Shown here: in pieces, positions 51,891-63,830 of the stretch
Position numbering within the stretch: position 1 is the stretch's first letter
How the letters are laid out: the number at the start of each line of letters is the position of its first letter
Assembly: GCA_963971425.1 (NCBI GenBank)
Contig: OZ020526.1
Location: 4,553,976 to 4,617,975 of the forward strand
DNA from: Bryoerythrophyllum caledonicum
Lineage: Eukaryota; Streptophyta; Bryopsida; Pottiales; Pottiaceae
Direction of reading: 5' to 3'
DNA: 64,000 nucleotides
Translations under genes and position numbers: made by a program
The notes under the pieces: generated by a model
Databases searched by the model: none
Told to the model about the DNA's origin: nothing
Seen by the model: the letters and a program-made list of their open reading frames with translations, nothing else

Positions 51891-52225
51891 GGATTACTAT
51901 GAGCCCTGATTGCAGGAAATACATGAGCCTGATTTCTGGAGCCAGGGGCCAGGTCCGAGGCCGTGGGCAGGAATCGCTTGCAGGGCTGAGGCTACGGTGG
52001 AGGGCGAGGGCCGTTGGAGTCACTTCGAGGGAGGAGGGCCACGGTGGAGGGCGGGGGCCGGCATCGAGCTCCCGACAAGCTGCCCAGCCAGATGAGGTCA
52101 TGAGCTGGAGTCAGTTCTGCTTCGCATCCGAGCTGGCAATGGCGGTCTCTTCCGAGCTGGAGCATCAGCTGCAGATCAAGAGGGCATCAACCTCTTTCGA
52201 ATTTAGATCCCCTTGCATGCTATAA
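51891..52225 (+). other. GC-rich open stretch in the piggyBac 3' part
   Basis: A possible acceptor (CCTACTGCAG, 51882-51891) precedes an open frame rich in Gly/Arg and ending SELEHQLQIKRASTSF. No family recognised. Confidence 0.25.
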
Positions 52226-53266
52226 ATGTACCGGACCCACAACTGACAATTTGAAGAGTTGTAGATATTACTACAAGCATCCCAATTCGAAATTGACTCA
52301 ATGGGCACGGGAAACACCTCTTGGGCTCCAATATTACATGGCTGCCCACCTCATTTTTCTCTAAATTCTCTTCTGAATGACTTCGGTAATTCATCAAAAT
52401 CGGAGATTTTAGTATTTTTCGAAAATAATTGGACCTAAATTTCACTCACTCAGAAGGAAACAATCTTACCGTTCAGTTTTTCAAAATTCCGAATTTCCAT
52501 TCTGTTATGCAAATTTCTCCTCATCAACGCCCAAAGTGTGATTTTAGACCTCCCGGTACAAAACAATTTAGATGAGGGTTCAAAAATCCAAATGAGTTTC
52601 TGAAATTTTGCATTTGCATGCTCAACTTAGTCTCCCACATGAAAAAAAATATGAGCAACAAGTTTGGGGTACAAATCATCAATTCTCCCTTGCCACCATG
52701 TACACAATGCCTCCCGGGCAACGGTAAAAAAAAGTTTTCAGTCAACTTTGAACGTTACGATCTCACGGATGAAAAACATCCAACGGTTGAAACTTGGATC
52801 AGTTCTTCTAAACTAGGTCAGGTACAAGATCTTACGGTTGAAATTCTAAAAATGGTAAAAAAATTCGGATCACACCCCCGGGAGGGCATAGAGGTAGAAA
52901 ACGGCAGTTTCTGACTCTTCAAGCTTCCAAGCACACAAGGATTCTTAGGGGTTAATACATTTCTTATATTCTACAAAGTAAAACACGTGCCTGTATGTAC
53001 AGCTACCGATTATGGGCTAACACAAAAATCTCACAATCGTAAGAGGTTTGCTACTTGTGCTGATTCTTGCTTCATAGGATACACAAAGTGAAGTTGCGTT
53101 TTGCTTGTGCTTAACACAAAGGCTTCACTGGAAAAGCAATACATCATAGTATGTTTGATGCCGCCCATGAATCAACTTGAAAGCAGAATATGGATCAAAC
53201 TCTGGAGAATCTCACCATCCAACGGCCATTAACCTTTCTAGTATGAATGTTCATCTAATGTTTGCT

Positions 53267-53638
53267 TTAGTAGCTTCTTAATGTTGTACGGGCTGCAGTC
53301 GGTCTGCAAAACTTGGGTGGTTCACTCTCAAAAAGGGGCGACGATGATGGTGATAGTCTGAGGATGGCGTCTGCCGCGATGAGCTGCATGGTTTCCTCCC
53401 AGATAGTCTCCAACCGGCTCCGGAACGCGGCCTTCCTCACCGTGATCACGGCCGCCGGCGCCGCCTCCAGTCCCAACGACGCCACGCCCGCCGCGCACTC
53501 CTCGTCCCAGCTCATCTCCGCACGACGACTCTCCTCCTCCTCACTGATGGTCTCGAACCTGATTACCCTCCGCGCCCTCTCCACCTTGATCACCGGCGCG
53601 GGCAACGTCGTCATGTACAAGCTCCGGGCGCCCTGCAT
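53267..53638 (-). CDS. Hypothetical small protein, copy 2 of duplicated GC-rich segment
   Basis: The minus frame (up to 123 residues) shares PAPVIKVERARR, RFETISEEE, MSWDEE and FRSRLETIWEETMQL with the copy at 36731-37144, at roughly 90 percent nucleotide identity over about 300 bp. The N- and C-termini differ, as expected if only the core was copied or only the core is coding. The alternative plus-strand frame (53313-53654) is equally open. It lies just outside the right end of the piggyBac element. Confidence 0.36.
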   Translation of the reverse strand: MQGARSLYMTTLPAPVIKVERARRVIRFETISEEEESRRAEMSWDEECAAGVASLGLEAAPAAVITVRKAAFRSRLETIWEETMQLIAADAILRLSPSSSPLFESEPPKFCRPTAARTTLRSY

Positions 53639-53879
53639 AGCACTTCTCGACTGATACTAGGCCGATACTGGGGTGATATTGCGATGATACTAGTGCGGTT
53701 GTCACTGTCTATTGACCGCAGATTCTCAAACAAGCTTCACTCCTCGGACTTCTTCTCCCGGAACCTGGTGTGTTTTCATGTCTCTCCTAAACCGCTCCAG
53801 CTCAAACTGACAAAACTTGCTCGATTTCAGCTGCGCTCGCACTACACTGAATCTGGGTCTGAATCTGGATGATCGTATG

Positions 53880-55519
53880 AAGTGGGGATGAAGTGATAAA
53901 CCGTGTCGACTGGAAGGCTTGCACTACACTCTTGAATGGCAGTCGGGAGCTACAGGACGTTGTGGTGATTGGCCATCTGCAGAGGAGTGAGAATTATATC
54001 ATAGGTTTGGAACCGCGTGAGATTCTTGGAATTCGCGACACACTTTCTGTTACGCCACTGAGGATGTTTTTTCATCTTGACTGGTCATGTGAGAGGAGAT
54101 CATGTGGGATGGGAAGCTCACTTGTCCTTGAAGAGGAAGTTTCTTGTCGAAAGGTCTTGGTTGTTCTAGAACATAACATCCAATATCATTCTGGAACAGT
54201 GACAACTCCTCCTTGACACCATAATTGGTTGTTCTAGAACGTAAAATCCAGAACATTATATCTTTCTGAAACAGTAATTTACCTGGAAAAGCTCATCTTT
54301 AACACCAAAATTAGGGCTGTGGTCAAGTATTCAATTTGGAAGATGATTGACCGAGAGTGACACTTTTTTCACTCTCGAATTTACGAGTGTCCTTTTTGAT
54401 CATGAATATTATTTACAAGAGGCCTACCAGACTCTAATTTTTTTTTCAAAGGAGTGTTGAGGTTGAGAAGTCTCCCAATTCTAGAAAAGTGGTCCTTTTA
54501 TACAACCAAGTACGCATGAATAGTTGTACTCTATATCCAATTGGGTGGAAATTGCCCACTACTCTAGTGTACTTGGTGGGGGTAATACAGAAAACTAGAG
54601 TTTGAAGTGACTTCTAAGGTTTTGAATTCTTTTTAATGTATAAATTGTGTATTAGAAATAAAAGCATGCACTAATAGGAAGGGTACGCAACCCCTTTTTT
54701 TTTTTTTAGTGTACCAGTCACTTCTAGAATCATGGTACGTGGTGACCAATAAGTGTACCCAAGGGCCAGTAGTGACAAGCTCTGGTATACATTGACATAT
54801 TTGATGGTCATGTTATGCCATCTTTTTCGTGGTGACAAAAGGTTTTGTCACACTAGGTCTTTAAATCTTTTGAGGTCCCCTACTTTGATATAGATGGACA
54901 CCATTTCTATTAGCAATGTGTGGCCTAAGGTGGAGCGACCCAAAACTGCACCCCTCCTCAAAATTATTATGTAGATTATGTAGGAATTAGAGAAGTTGGA
55001 CATAAATTTTAGTCAACATTAATTTTGGAGAATCATAACTAAAAATATTTTGTAGTGGCATTAGATCATCAAGGTGTGTAGTTTTGGGTCACTCTACCTT
55101 ATGTGAGCTCGTCAAGGGTGGCCTTGCTCAAAAGTTTTTAACAATGCGGTGCGATTTCGGGTCGCTCAAGTGTCTGTCATGCACGGCATGTCTTCTCTCC
55201 TTTACTCCTAGCATTGGGCAACGTGAGCACAAAATTCTCTACATCCAACCCATAATTTTTTGGCACACAGAAGTTGCTATATTGGCAACTTGCAGTAGTC
55301 CCTTCAGGTAGAGAGAAGATTTTTCAGCCAGGAACCGAATCTGCAACCACTCCATTTGGAGATACATTGGGTATCTCCCACCATCACCCAAGATTTTAGG
55401 GTCATCTCGGACTAAGTACCATGTATTTTACAACACAATTTAGAGCATGGGTGGTTTTTGGACTTTTAAATTTTATATCGCTTTGGGACATTTTGAGATT
55501 AGATATGAAAAATCACTTG
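53880..55519. other. Intergenic DNA with minor repeats
   Basis: TTGGTTGTTCTAGAACATAA recurs as a degenerate tandem at 54157 and 54225. 55316-55425 matches 15765-15870 of the inverted-repeat element (ATCTCCCACCATCACCCAA). No gene seen. Confidence 0.45.
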
Positions 55520-56329
55520 TTAACCCCTAATGGCCCAAATCATTTTAGCACCCAAACTCACTAAAAACTGCCAATTTCAATGCATTCAACACAAAATGCA
55601 AACAACCACAGTCTTAACATATCTAATTGTAGGATCTTGTACTTGGATTGCACAAGTGTATGTGGTAAAAAATTTCTTTAGCTTGATTGCACGGATTGAA
55701 AGATACCAGCCTTCGAAGTGAGAAACAAACTCTTCTTGATGTAATACTAAACACCTTCAACAAACTTTGACCACCTTCTATGGCATTCTTTTGCACTACG
55801 GTCCATGATTTTATAATTTTGACTTTAAAAGGATAATGTTAGGCACATGTACACCAATATTTAGAAATAGAAGAGGGGAAGAAGATGTCCTTAAAAAATC
55901 TTGTAATGCAACTATGTGCTAAGAATCAACAATACACTTCAAGTTTTGCATATATCATATCCTTCTCATATTTTTGAAATTTGCAAGTCCGTACGGTAGA
56001 TGCAAAGATTTCCATTTTTTTGTCAAGAGGATTTTTTCGAAAATGGACAGAAAATCAAATTTTTATTCAATTTAGAGTTAATTAAAGTATTGCTACACTA
56101 TTTGTTACATGTCACACTAAACCACTGCGCTATTTGTATATGTTACATTAAAAAAATTGTAGTTTATAAACAATAACTTGGATTTCTATGAAAATTATGT
56201 CTACGGAAAGCTAATAAAAAGTCGCCCATTCAATAAAAATCTCAAAAAATCATGCCTAAATTTGAGAACGTGGTACCCTAACCAATCTCAAAATGGCCCC
56301 CAAGGGAACACTAGGCCTTTAGGGGTTAA
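55520..56329 (-). mobile_element. TTAA MITE, family C, inverted
   Basis: Begins TTAACCCCTAATGGCCC and ends AGGCCTTTAGGGGTTAA. The interior is the reverse complement of 17414-18228. Confidence 0.85.
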
Positions 56330-57829
56330 ACTTGCTTAATAGTTCTTTATCTCCTTGCATTGTCCCTTTTGATATTCAATGTGATTTTAAATTCCATTTG
56401 GCTTAAAAGAATTGTCTTGAGTCGCTCCACCATAGATTTTACTTAAAATAGCCAACAACCTTCAAACTATCAACAATCACTGAAGAATGATGCTCACAGA
56501 AAACACTGAATTGTCGCTAAATGCTTCCAAAGTAAACCGCTCTAGTGTTGTTCCTAGAGAGACCTATTGTTTCATTCTGAATAAACTACAAAAATTAAAC
56601 TACCTACAACTACGCCTCAGGTTAGCTTTCCTACTCATTCATTTGCTCAATATCCGGATCCTTCCGGATTCCGAGCTTCTTACAATAGCTTTCGGAACTA
56701 ATTTCGGGACAGTTGGAAGGGAGTTTTATTTATCTATGTTCCTCCACAGAGAATCTTCCGGATGGTTTAAACAAGTGACCGGAAGGCCACTAATCATATT
56801 TGTGTAAGTGGCCGGATTCCCCACTGTCTTGTGGCTTAAAGTGGCTAGACACCCACTCTCCCTACTCCGCTAACCGGTGGACGGTTATTGCTGCAGGACC
56901 CACACTCTCACAACATCCGGATAGTTATCCGGACGCGGTCATGCAGAGATGAGTCCTGACTTCAACGACATTTCGATCAGTACTATGGTGGTTCTACCAA
57001 GTGAGCCTTATAGTTTACAAAGAGGATTTCCTTTAAGACATACACATCAGGCTTTTTCCCAATCGTAGGGGTAGATTCTAGCCTCAACCGAAATCCGAGT
57101 TCACACGGAGCTTCCGCGCCTTATAGACTACCAGGCACACCTCTGCAATACATCTCTAGCCCTCCTCGCTACCTCTAGACACTCGAGAGTATCAGACCTC
57201 TCCCTAAACTCTTCTCCAGCTCTTCCGGGCGTTCTCCCAATGCAAGTCCCAACCCGTTACATCAAATACAAACACTCTAATACTCACCCCAACAGAACTT
57301 AACCACCACACCACAACCACAATGGATCTCTTCTTCACAAGAAAACACTCAACACCACAAGTTTAAGATAACCAACATAGTGATAGGTTGAAAAACATTC
57401 TCCGCGAGAGAAACAATATGATGAGTTTCCTAAAAGTCATCTACAAAATACAAGCTAAGTATCATAATTTAAGTCTACCTTATCCTCAAGGAATCCAAAA
57501 AATCTTATCATGACAGCAAAAAGGCCCTATCCCCAGAAGTGCGATAATTTTGGGCTCAGATCCAAAAAATTTGGATCTGAGATCCGGATTTACCATTTCT
57601 AAATCTTAAGGTAGGTATAAAATTCCTTAGTCTAAGGTTTGGTAGTCGGGTGCAATTTGGAGCCCCATTGTTAATCGCTACTAAACCTAAGTAAATAAGA
57701 TTTTCCTAACTCTAATCCTTAATCTAACTAGGGGGTCTTTTGGACACCCTTATTCCTAGTACTCCTACACATAGGGGACTCGTCCACTACTCCCTTTGCC
57801 TTTTCCGCCTTCGGAGATGATTCAGGCAC
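56330..57829. other. CCGGA-rich flank of the decayed coding element
   Basis: Contains repeated TCCGGA/CCGGAT motifs that also occur on the other side of the coding remnant (59970-60030), suggesting that both belong to one element. No gene recognised. Confidence 0.35.
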
Positions 57830-59711
57830 CTGGCCCTTGCTTCCGGAAGTTGGTGTAGTCGGCGTCCGGTCTTTAGTTGGCGGCACCACCTATGTCGCCT
57901 TCTCCGCTGTTCCGGTCGACGTTCCCATCATGTCTCAGACATTGGAATTCTCCTCACGACGCCCTCAGGAAAGTGGAGAGGTTGACTTCTGGAGGATGGA
58001 GGAGGGAGATAAGGAAGGTAGTCAGAAGACTAGAGGGGTCTCTTTGAAGAATGCTTCCAGGAGCGTATTTTTCCAAGCCTTGAGCGTCTCCGTGTTGGAA
58101 AGGGGGAGGTTACTCCAGCTCATGGGGGAAGATGCGAGCGGAGTTCCAAGAACCTCCTTGTGCGTCTCGGAAGTCTCCAGAGCTCTTCTTGATGGTCTGA
58201 CTTCATCCGGTGAGGAACCGAGGTTGATTGGTGAGGTAGGCGCCCCGGGTTCCTCAAGCGCCATATTAATGACCAAAAGTTGCATCTTGCTCCAGGTCTT
58301 CTCCATCTTTCGGCCGTGGTCCATAAGGAACCGGATGATCTGGCCCCGATTCCGCTTCCCTTCCTTTTCCAATTGTTTGTCAAAGAGGAGGCTCCGATTG
58401 ACCGTGTCAACCTAAAAACTCAGCGCCGTCCGGACTTCCACTACAAGCGCTGATGCGTTGGCCTTGTCCTTAGCCTCCTTCCAGGCAACCTATGCCTCTA
58501 CCAACGCCGCCTCCGCTACCCCTAGAAGTTGCTGGAGTTTTGCACGTCCCTGGATCAACGGGGCCTGTTGTTCCTCTAGTATGCTTAGCCGGACCTCCTT
58601 GTGCCGGAGGTCCTTCATCCGGGGGAGGATATTCTTTACCTCCTCTACCTTGAGCTCTCCAAGGATCTCCTTCACCAGCATTATGTTGTCCACGGTGAAT
58701 TGATTAAGCAGCGCAGCCCTCATGCCACGTGTTTTAGCTATTCTATGATATTCTCTCCATGATTTCCGTTGTATTCCGGAGCATCCGCCTCAGGTACTCG
58801 TTCCTGTCGGGTGGATGGGCCAACCGGTTCCAGATCGGCTAGTGCATTCTCCAGCTGGGTCGGTTGAGCTGCTTTCGGTTCTACCTCCGGCTGCGCTAAC
58901 CAACCCCTCTTCCGAGTCAGAGGGATTTCGATCGGAGGAGGCTCTGATGCTTCAGGCTCATCTTTGGAGTCCGTCTCCGGTCCGCTGTACTTCTCAATAT
59001 TCAAGAAGTTCTTCGTATCCGCCTTGCTCCGCCGATGTCAACAACTCGTGTGTTTGGCGTATACGTGTGTTTGGCGTATAAGTGTGTCAGGTAGGACAGA
59101 AGTGGCGATCCGATCTTCTTCGTCCGGTGGAGGTTCTTGACCGACCGTCCGACTAGGTCACTCATCAAGAAAGTCCAATCAACGAAGATCTTCCCCTTCA
59201 TCGCTCCAAGGAAGGTGCATACCCACTTGGACACCAACCTTTTGGGCTTTTCGAGATCAAAGATAGGGTTCAAGAACCCTACGGCTATCCGAGCCTAGGG
59301 GTCACTGAGATCACTCGTGTTGTAGCTGTCCTTCGGATCGGCGTTTTGACGGAATTCCCCCTTTAGAAACTCGTTGTTTCTTTCCGCTATCTTCACTGCC
59401 CCGTCGTGAAAGCCATACGTCCGCTTCCACTCTGCCCTTGTCGACCTCTCCGGTTGAGCTCGGAGGCTGCCGTCATTCTGGTTGTCCGGATCCCCAATCA
59501 ACTCCGTCACCAAGCCCTTGTCCTTTGTACCCCACGCCACTTTTATGAGTCCGGCGCACCCCATGTCCTCCAGGAACGGTAGAGGATCTAAACATCCTTG
59601 TTGTCTATGAGGTATTTCGACGTCACCTTCTGGATTGTTGGCCTTCCGACAATAATATTCTTCACCTTGAGCGTTCTTACGACCCGGCCTCCACTCCCAA
59701 CCATGGATCAC
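57830..59711 (-). pseudogene. Decayed long coding region, unknown (probably transposon gag-like or domesticated ORF)
   Basis: Minus-strand frames follow one another with few breaks: 59711-59295 and 59273-59001 (same frame, one TAG), 59004-58738, 58723-58490, 58372-58022. They share a composition typical of one protein. There is an N-terminal globular part (HGWEWRPG, DPLPFLEDMGCAGLI, LVSKWVCTFLGAMKGKIFVDW, LTHLYAKH), an acidic Pro-rich stretch, and then a coiled-coil (VEEVKNILPRMKDL, ILEEQQAPL). The layout recalls gag-like or plant-mobile-domain proteins of plant repeats, but I cannot name the family. A TATA-like ATAAAAGG and a pyrimidine-rich leader lie upstream at about 59820-59906. Confidence 0.5.
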
Positions 59712-59895
59712 TCTAACTGTTCTCCAACCTTACTTCTCTCAAGTTACAACTGCACGCACTGACCTTGCAAAAGCACTCTCTACCTGGAAGACTTTCGGAC
59801 TCCAAAAAGCAAAAGAAGACAGAAGGCAGGAAAAGACACAGAGAGAGAAAGAGCAGAAAACCACAAAGAAGAATGGTAACGCCTTCCTTTCTCTG

Positions 59896-59912
59896 ACCCC
59901 TTTTATCTATGA
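59896..59912 (-). promoter_or_regulatory. TATA-like box for the minus-strand coding remnant
   Basis: GATAAAAGG on the minus strand, followed by a CT-rich leader (about 59820-59860). Confidence 0.35.
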
Positions 59913-60245
59913 CACAACATATCAACATCTATCAATGTTGTCGGGCTTATGATGTCGTTTCCAGATTCTGGATACTGTGCAAAATATTCCGGACATTTTT
60001 TAGATGCTCCGGACGTCCGGTTTCCGGAAAAGTCCTTAAGATAACGCTATTTAACTATTCCAATTAGGCCCATAATCCTTATTCCTTATTTCTACCTAAT
60101 TGTTCTATTCTGTACTACTCTATTCACTAATTTTTTAAAAGTTTCCCCTTCGTTTACCAGATTTCAAGGTTATATCCAAAACCTTGTAGAAACGGATTCC
60201 CACACTTATGTATCTATTTTCTTTTTCTCCTGGGCATTTACTACA

Positions 60246-60648
60246 TTAACCCCTAAAGGACCATTTGTACCTGTGGGGTACAAATTGATTTTGGGCAGCT
60301 TCCTAAAAATCCATTTTTGAAGATAACTTCTTGAAATTTTTAGTGAGAATAGAAGTACGGGTTATCATTGCGGGAATTTTTTTTACTTTTTTTTGGACTT
60401 ATAAGGAAAAAGTTATGGTGCTTCAAAAATAAAAAGCATGTTTATTTTGGCAGTTGAGCACGGTCCTATAGAGATGAATAGTGTTGATGTAGAGTTGACA
60501 ATTGCACTTTTTTGAGGCAGGTATTGTAGTAGTCCTACGGTTGAAAATAGTTAAAGGTTGATTAAATGAGTTTAATAATATCTCATGTCAAAGTGGCAGT
60601 TTTGGGGTGGTTGTGGTAAAGCATAAGGCACGGTCCTTTAGGGATTAA
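60246..60648. mobile_element. 403-bp TTAA MITE
   Basis: Begins TTAACCCCTAAAGGACC and ends GGTCCTTTAGGGATTAA; TIRs of 13 bases match except for one position. Confidence 0.87.
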
Positions 60649-61040
60649 GTGTTGGCACTCAATCCTACCACATTTTCACCCCATTTTCACCCAATTTTTT
60701 TTATTCACGCTTGCAAAGACTTGCGCATTTTTCAATTTTTTTACAATGAGGATACAAGTTGCAACAAGGATGCCGTCACATTCCAACAAGTTATTATCTA
60801 CACTGTTCACCTTACATAGATTATATTGAATCATTTGTGTGTGGTTCAATCTAGAAATGTTATGCAATCTACTCTCTAAAACTAGTCTCTTCATATTTAA
60901 AATACAAAACTCCATAAGTTGGCTTTCTTCATGAATTTGTTCCAAAAGAAGGATTTTTCTAAGAATTTAGGGTTGAGTGGTCTGAACCAAAGACATTCAT
61001 CAATAAATTTTCGTGTGAAAGAAGATCTAATGTTTGCTCA
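60649..61040. other. Intergenic DNA
   Basis: No feature supported. Confidence 0.4.
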
Positions 61041-61119
61041 TTAACCCCTTAAGGCCTAAGAGTCCCCGAGGGAATCCATACAGTCTAGAGGAGGGGACTC
61101 TTGGGCCTTTAAGGGTTAA
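61041..61119. mobile_element. 79-bp hairpin TTAA mini-element
   Basis: TTAACCCCTTAAGGCCTAAG faces CTTGGGCCTTTAAGGGTTAA, with a 20-bp loop between the arms. Confidence 0.8.
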
Positions 61120-62154
61120 GAATAGGCATCTTGTGAATATCATAAAGTTTTTTTATACCATTTTCTATCCTAAGTTTATTTTATTGAGGTCATGGTTTAG
61201 TGGTCACGTTTTAAGGCATGTTAAACATATGACATGACCAAATTTTCTTACAAAGTGGTCAAAAGATGATAGCATCATTAGCATTATAAAATAAAAATTA
61301 TTACAAGTATAGCCATAATGAGCCAAAAAAATTATAGTTCGTCAAAGTTTGTCAAAGTTTGAAGCATGTATCATAAGAGCATCTCCAATGGAACTTGCCA
61401 AATATGGACAAAATTCTATTTGAAAGTCCCTTTGAATTAAGACTTTCCTACTCTTCACACTCTAAACTCGAACACAATTTAGATGACAACAAATCCAAAT
61501 CCATTCTCGCTTTTCCCTTAAATGAATAATCAAGTCAAGTGCTTTACTGTTGCCAGCTGTATCTCAAGTAGGTGGATACTACCAGTCCTCCATCTTGAAT
61601 AGCGGATAATAGAGTTTTCCTGAAAGTCTGAGTTTTAAAGGGTGGCTACCTTGTGTCACCCAAAAAGACCCGGTGCAGCATCCTTTAAGGACCTTTTGTC
61701 TTTTTCTATTCACCAAAGCAAGGTGAGATTTAAATACGGCAATATTTGCAGGGTGAAAATTCTCACCTTCCATATTTTATGGGCCACGCGCATGGAACAA
61801 GCTAATGTAACCAAATTAGTAATTTGGAGTCACCAATGCCACCTTGCATCTATGTTTGGACGGTGACTGTGCCTAGATGATTAACCCTGTAGCATGTTGG
61901 TTGGCTGACAAAGGACCATAATTTATGGAATAAACCCCAAAGTTAACCAAACCACCATGTTTCTAAAAAACAAGTGGACTTTCAGGTGTTCAACCCCTAT
62001 TAGCGTTTTGGGGTGATAGTCACGGTTTATACCCCAAGTACTTTCAGGAAAACTCCAATGGCTATCTAGTTCACAGGTACTACCAAGGTACTCTTAAACT
62101 TACATTAATTTAAACATATGAGATTTCCAAGTAAGGGTGCTAGTTCGAATAGAA
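61120..62154. other. Intergenic DNA
   Basis: No gene seen. GCATCTCCAATGGAAC (61379) and its partial echo AAACTCCAATGGCTA (62051) resemble ends of a common plant MITE type, but no pair is clear. Confidence 0.35.
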
Positions 62155-63830
62155 AGACATGTTGATTTTTTTTCTTTGAACTAATTTTGATGGAAATAAA
62201 ATGCCTAATTTTAATATCCGACCTTACAAAATTGAACTCAAACCATGATTTGAACTTTGGAGAAAAAATTGCACAACATCCACTGTTTGATGTAATGAAT
62301 TATAATGATTAAAGGTACAGTACATTGGTGATGCAAATTGTGCAACTTTGGAGGGTATACTACTTTAGCCATCAATTTTTCAAATTCTTTCAAGTATAAA
62401 AGAGGTGCACATGTGCACTAGGTCGATAGCTTTGCATTGACACATCATATGTGAAGAAAACATTTATACATGATTATTAATGATTTTATTTCTTTTGTCT
62501 ACTTGATTGGATATGCAACCGTTCCAAACTTATACGAATCAAAAAAAAAGTTTTGTATGCTATGAGGGAGATCAAAAATCACAAAACAATAAAGAATCTC
62601 TTAGTCCCTAAATTTCCTTGACAATTTCACACCAAAAACACTTCAAAGCTGTAAATTCTTGCGCAATGAGTAAGGAAGGAAAGAAAAAATCGTATTTCAT
62701 GTTTAAACCGTAGGATCTCATTTAACACTTGATAAATAACATACTCACAATACTTCATCAATTTTGATCACATAGATTGAAAGATTACTGTGTTTGAAGT
62801 AGAAAACATGGTTCATTTTCATCCCTGCATTAAGTGGATCAACAGACTTTGACTTCACTTGGTGTCAAAGTTTTGCACTACACAAGGTCTCAATTTTATA
62901 TCATCATGTTGATCATGATATGAACTCCTTGTACACCAATTTTAAGAGGTAGAGAAGGGGTGTAGCATATTCAAAAATAATTGTGCAAGGAGTGGAGGCT
63001 CAAAAAGTGCCAATTCACGTTTTAACTTTTTGGGAACAAAATATGTTTTAGAAGTATAATCCAAACCTTCAATTGGGAGGTTTACACCACGTCTTGTAGT
63101 AGGAAGTGGAAATTATGAAGATCTCAAAGTTTTATGTGGAAAAGAAGAAGTTTTTTGGTTCCTTGCCCAACAATGTGTGGCAATGTGATAAAGTGCATTT
63201 TTCCACCGGACGCAAGAATTTGTTTTTGACAATATGGAAGGATATAGTATTACTTGCTAGTATTGAAAATCTCAAATTTACTAGTGTGTCCTAGCAAAAG
63301 TTTTTGGAGTTGCTCGATTTGCCCACACTCAACAATATTTTCTTTTAGATGGCATAACTTTTTTTCTATAAGTCCAATGAAAATAAAACTTACACTCCCA
63401 CGTACCTCTTATCTTCTTGCATCTCTATTCAAAATTTCAAGAATTGAAAATATAGATTGCAACCATGAGAATGTGCCCGAGATTTGCAAATTTAGGACAC
63501 CTCAAGACTTTTTTCATTTAGGGGTTAAAGACAAATCTCAATCAAAATTCAAGACCAAAATCATTTTGCGTGTATGAAATATGTCATAGTATGCGGCATG
63601 GTATTCATTGTACCATTTTAGTGTACTTGATGTACTTTGTGTTGTATTCCTAGCTTTTCTATGAGTTCTACAACTCCAAATCACACTCTGATTTTTACAG
63701 AGTGCTTCATGTAATGTGTGCCCACATCCAACCTTCAAATTTTACAACGCAATTCCTCATGGATTTCATGCAAATTGAGTTTTATCACCTCCAGAGTCCC
63801 ATTTGGGTCTTGTGGGCATTTCAGGGTTAA
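62155..63830 (+). mobile_element. Family D TTAA element with nested family B MITE
   Basis: Sequence homologous to 20466-21253 (TTCTTTGAACTAATTTTGATGG...) with the left end lost and the right end GGCATTTCAGGGTTAA. It is interrupted at 62601-63528. Confidence 0.78.
62601..63528 (+). mobile_element. Family B TTAA MITE nested in family D element
   Basis: Begins TTAGTCCCTAAATTTCC and ends TTCATTTAGGGGTTAA. The host flanks AAGAATCTC and AGACAAATCTC match the uninterrupted AAGAATGTC-TTAA-AGATGAAG at 20942-20961. Confidence 0.88.

Larger units (their letters stand above)
47920..52955 (+). mobile_element. Complete piggyBac element with transposase gene
   Basis: TTAA at 47920-47923 and 52952-52955 flank inverted termini, CCCCTAAAGATCCTTG at the left and CAAGGATTCTTAGGGG at the right. 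The internal length is 5,028 bp. It contains the transposase (49290-51737) plus about 1.2 kb on each side. Its right subterminal segment (AAGATCTTACGGTTGAAATT, AACGGCAGTTTCTG) resembles the family C MITEs, linking them to this transposase lineage. Confidence 0.88.

Noticed and set aside
58120..58415. Alternative frames over the coiled-coil remnant
   Set aside because: Overlapping shadows of the favoured minus-strand frame.
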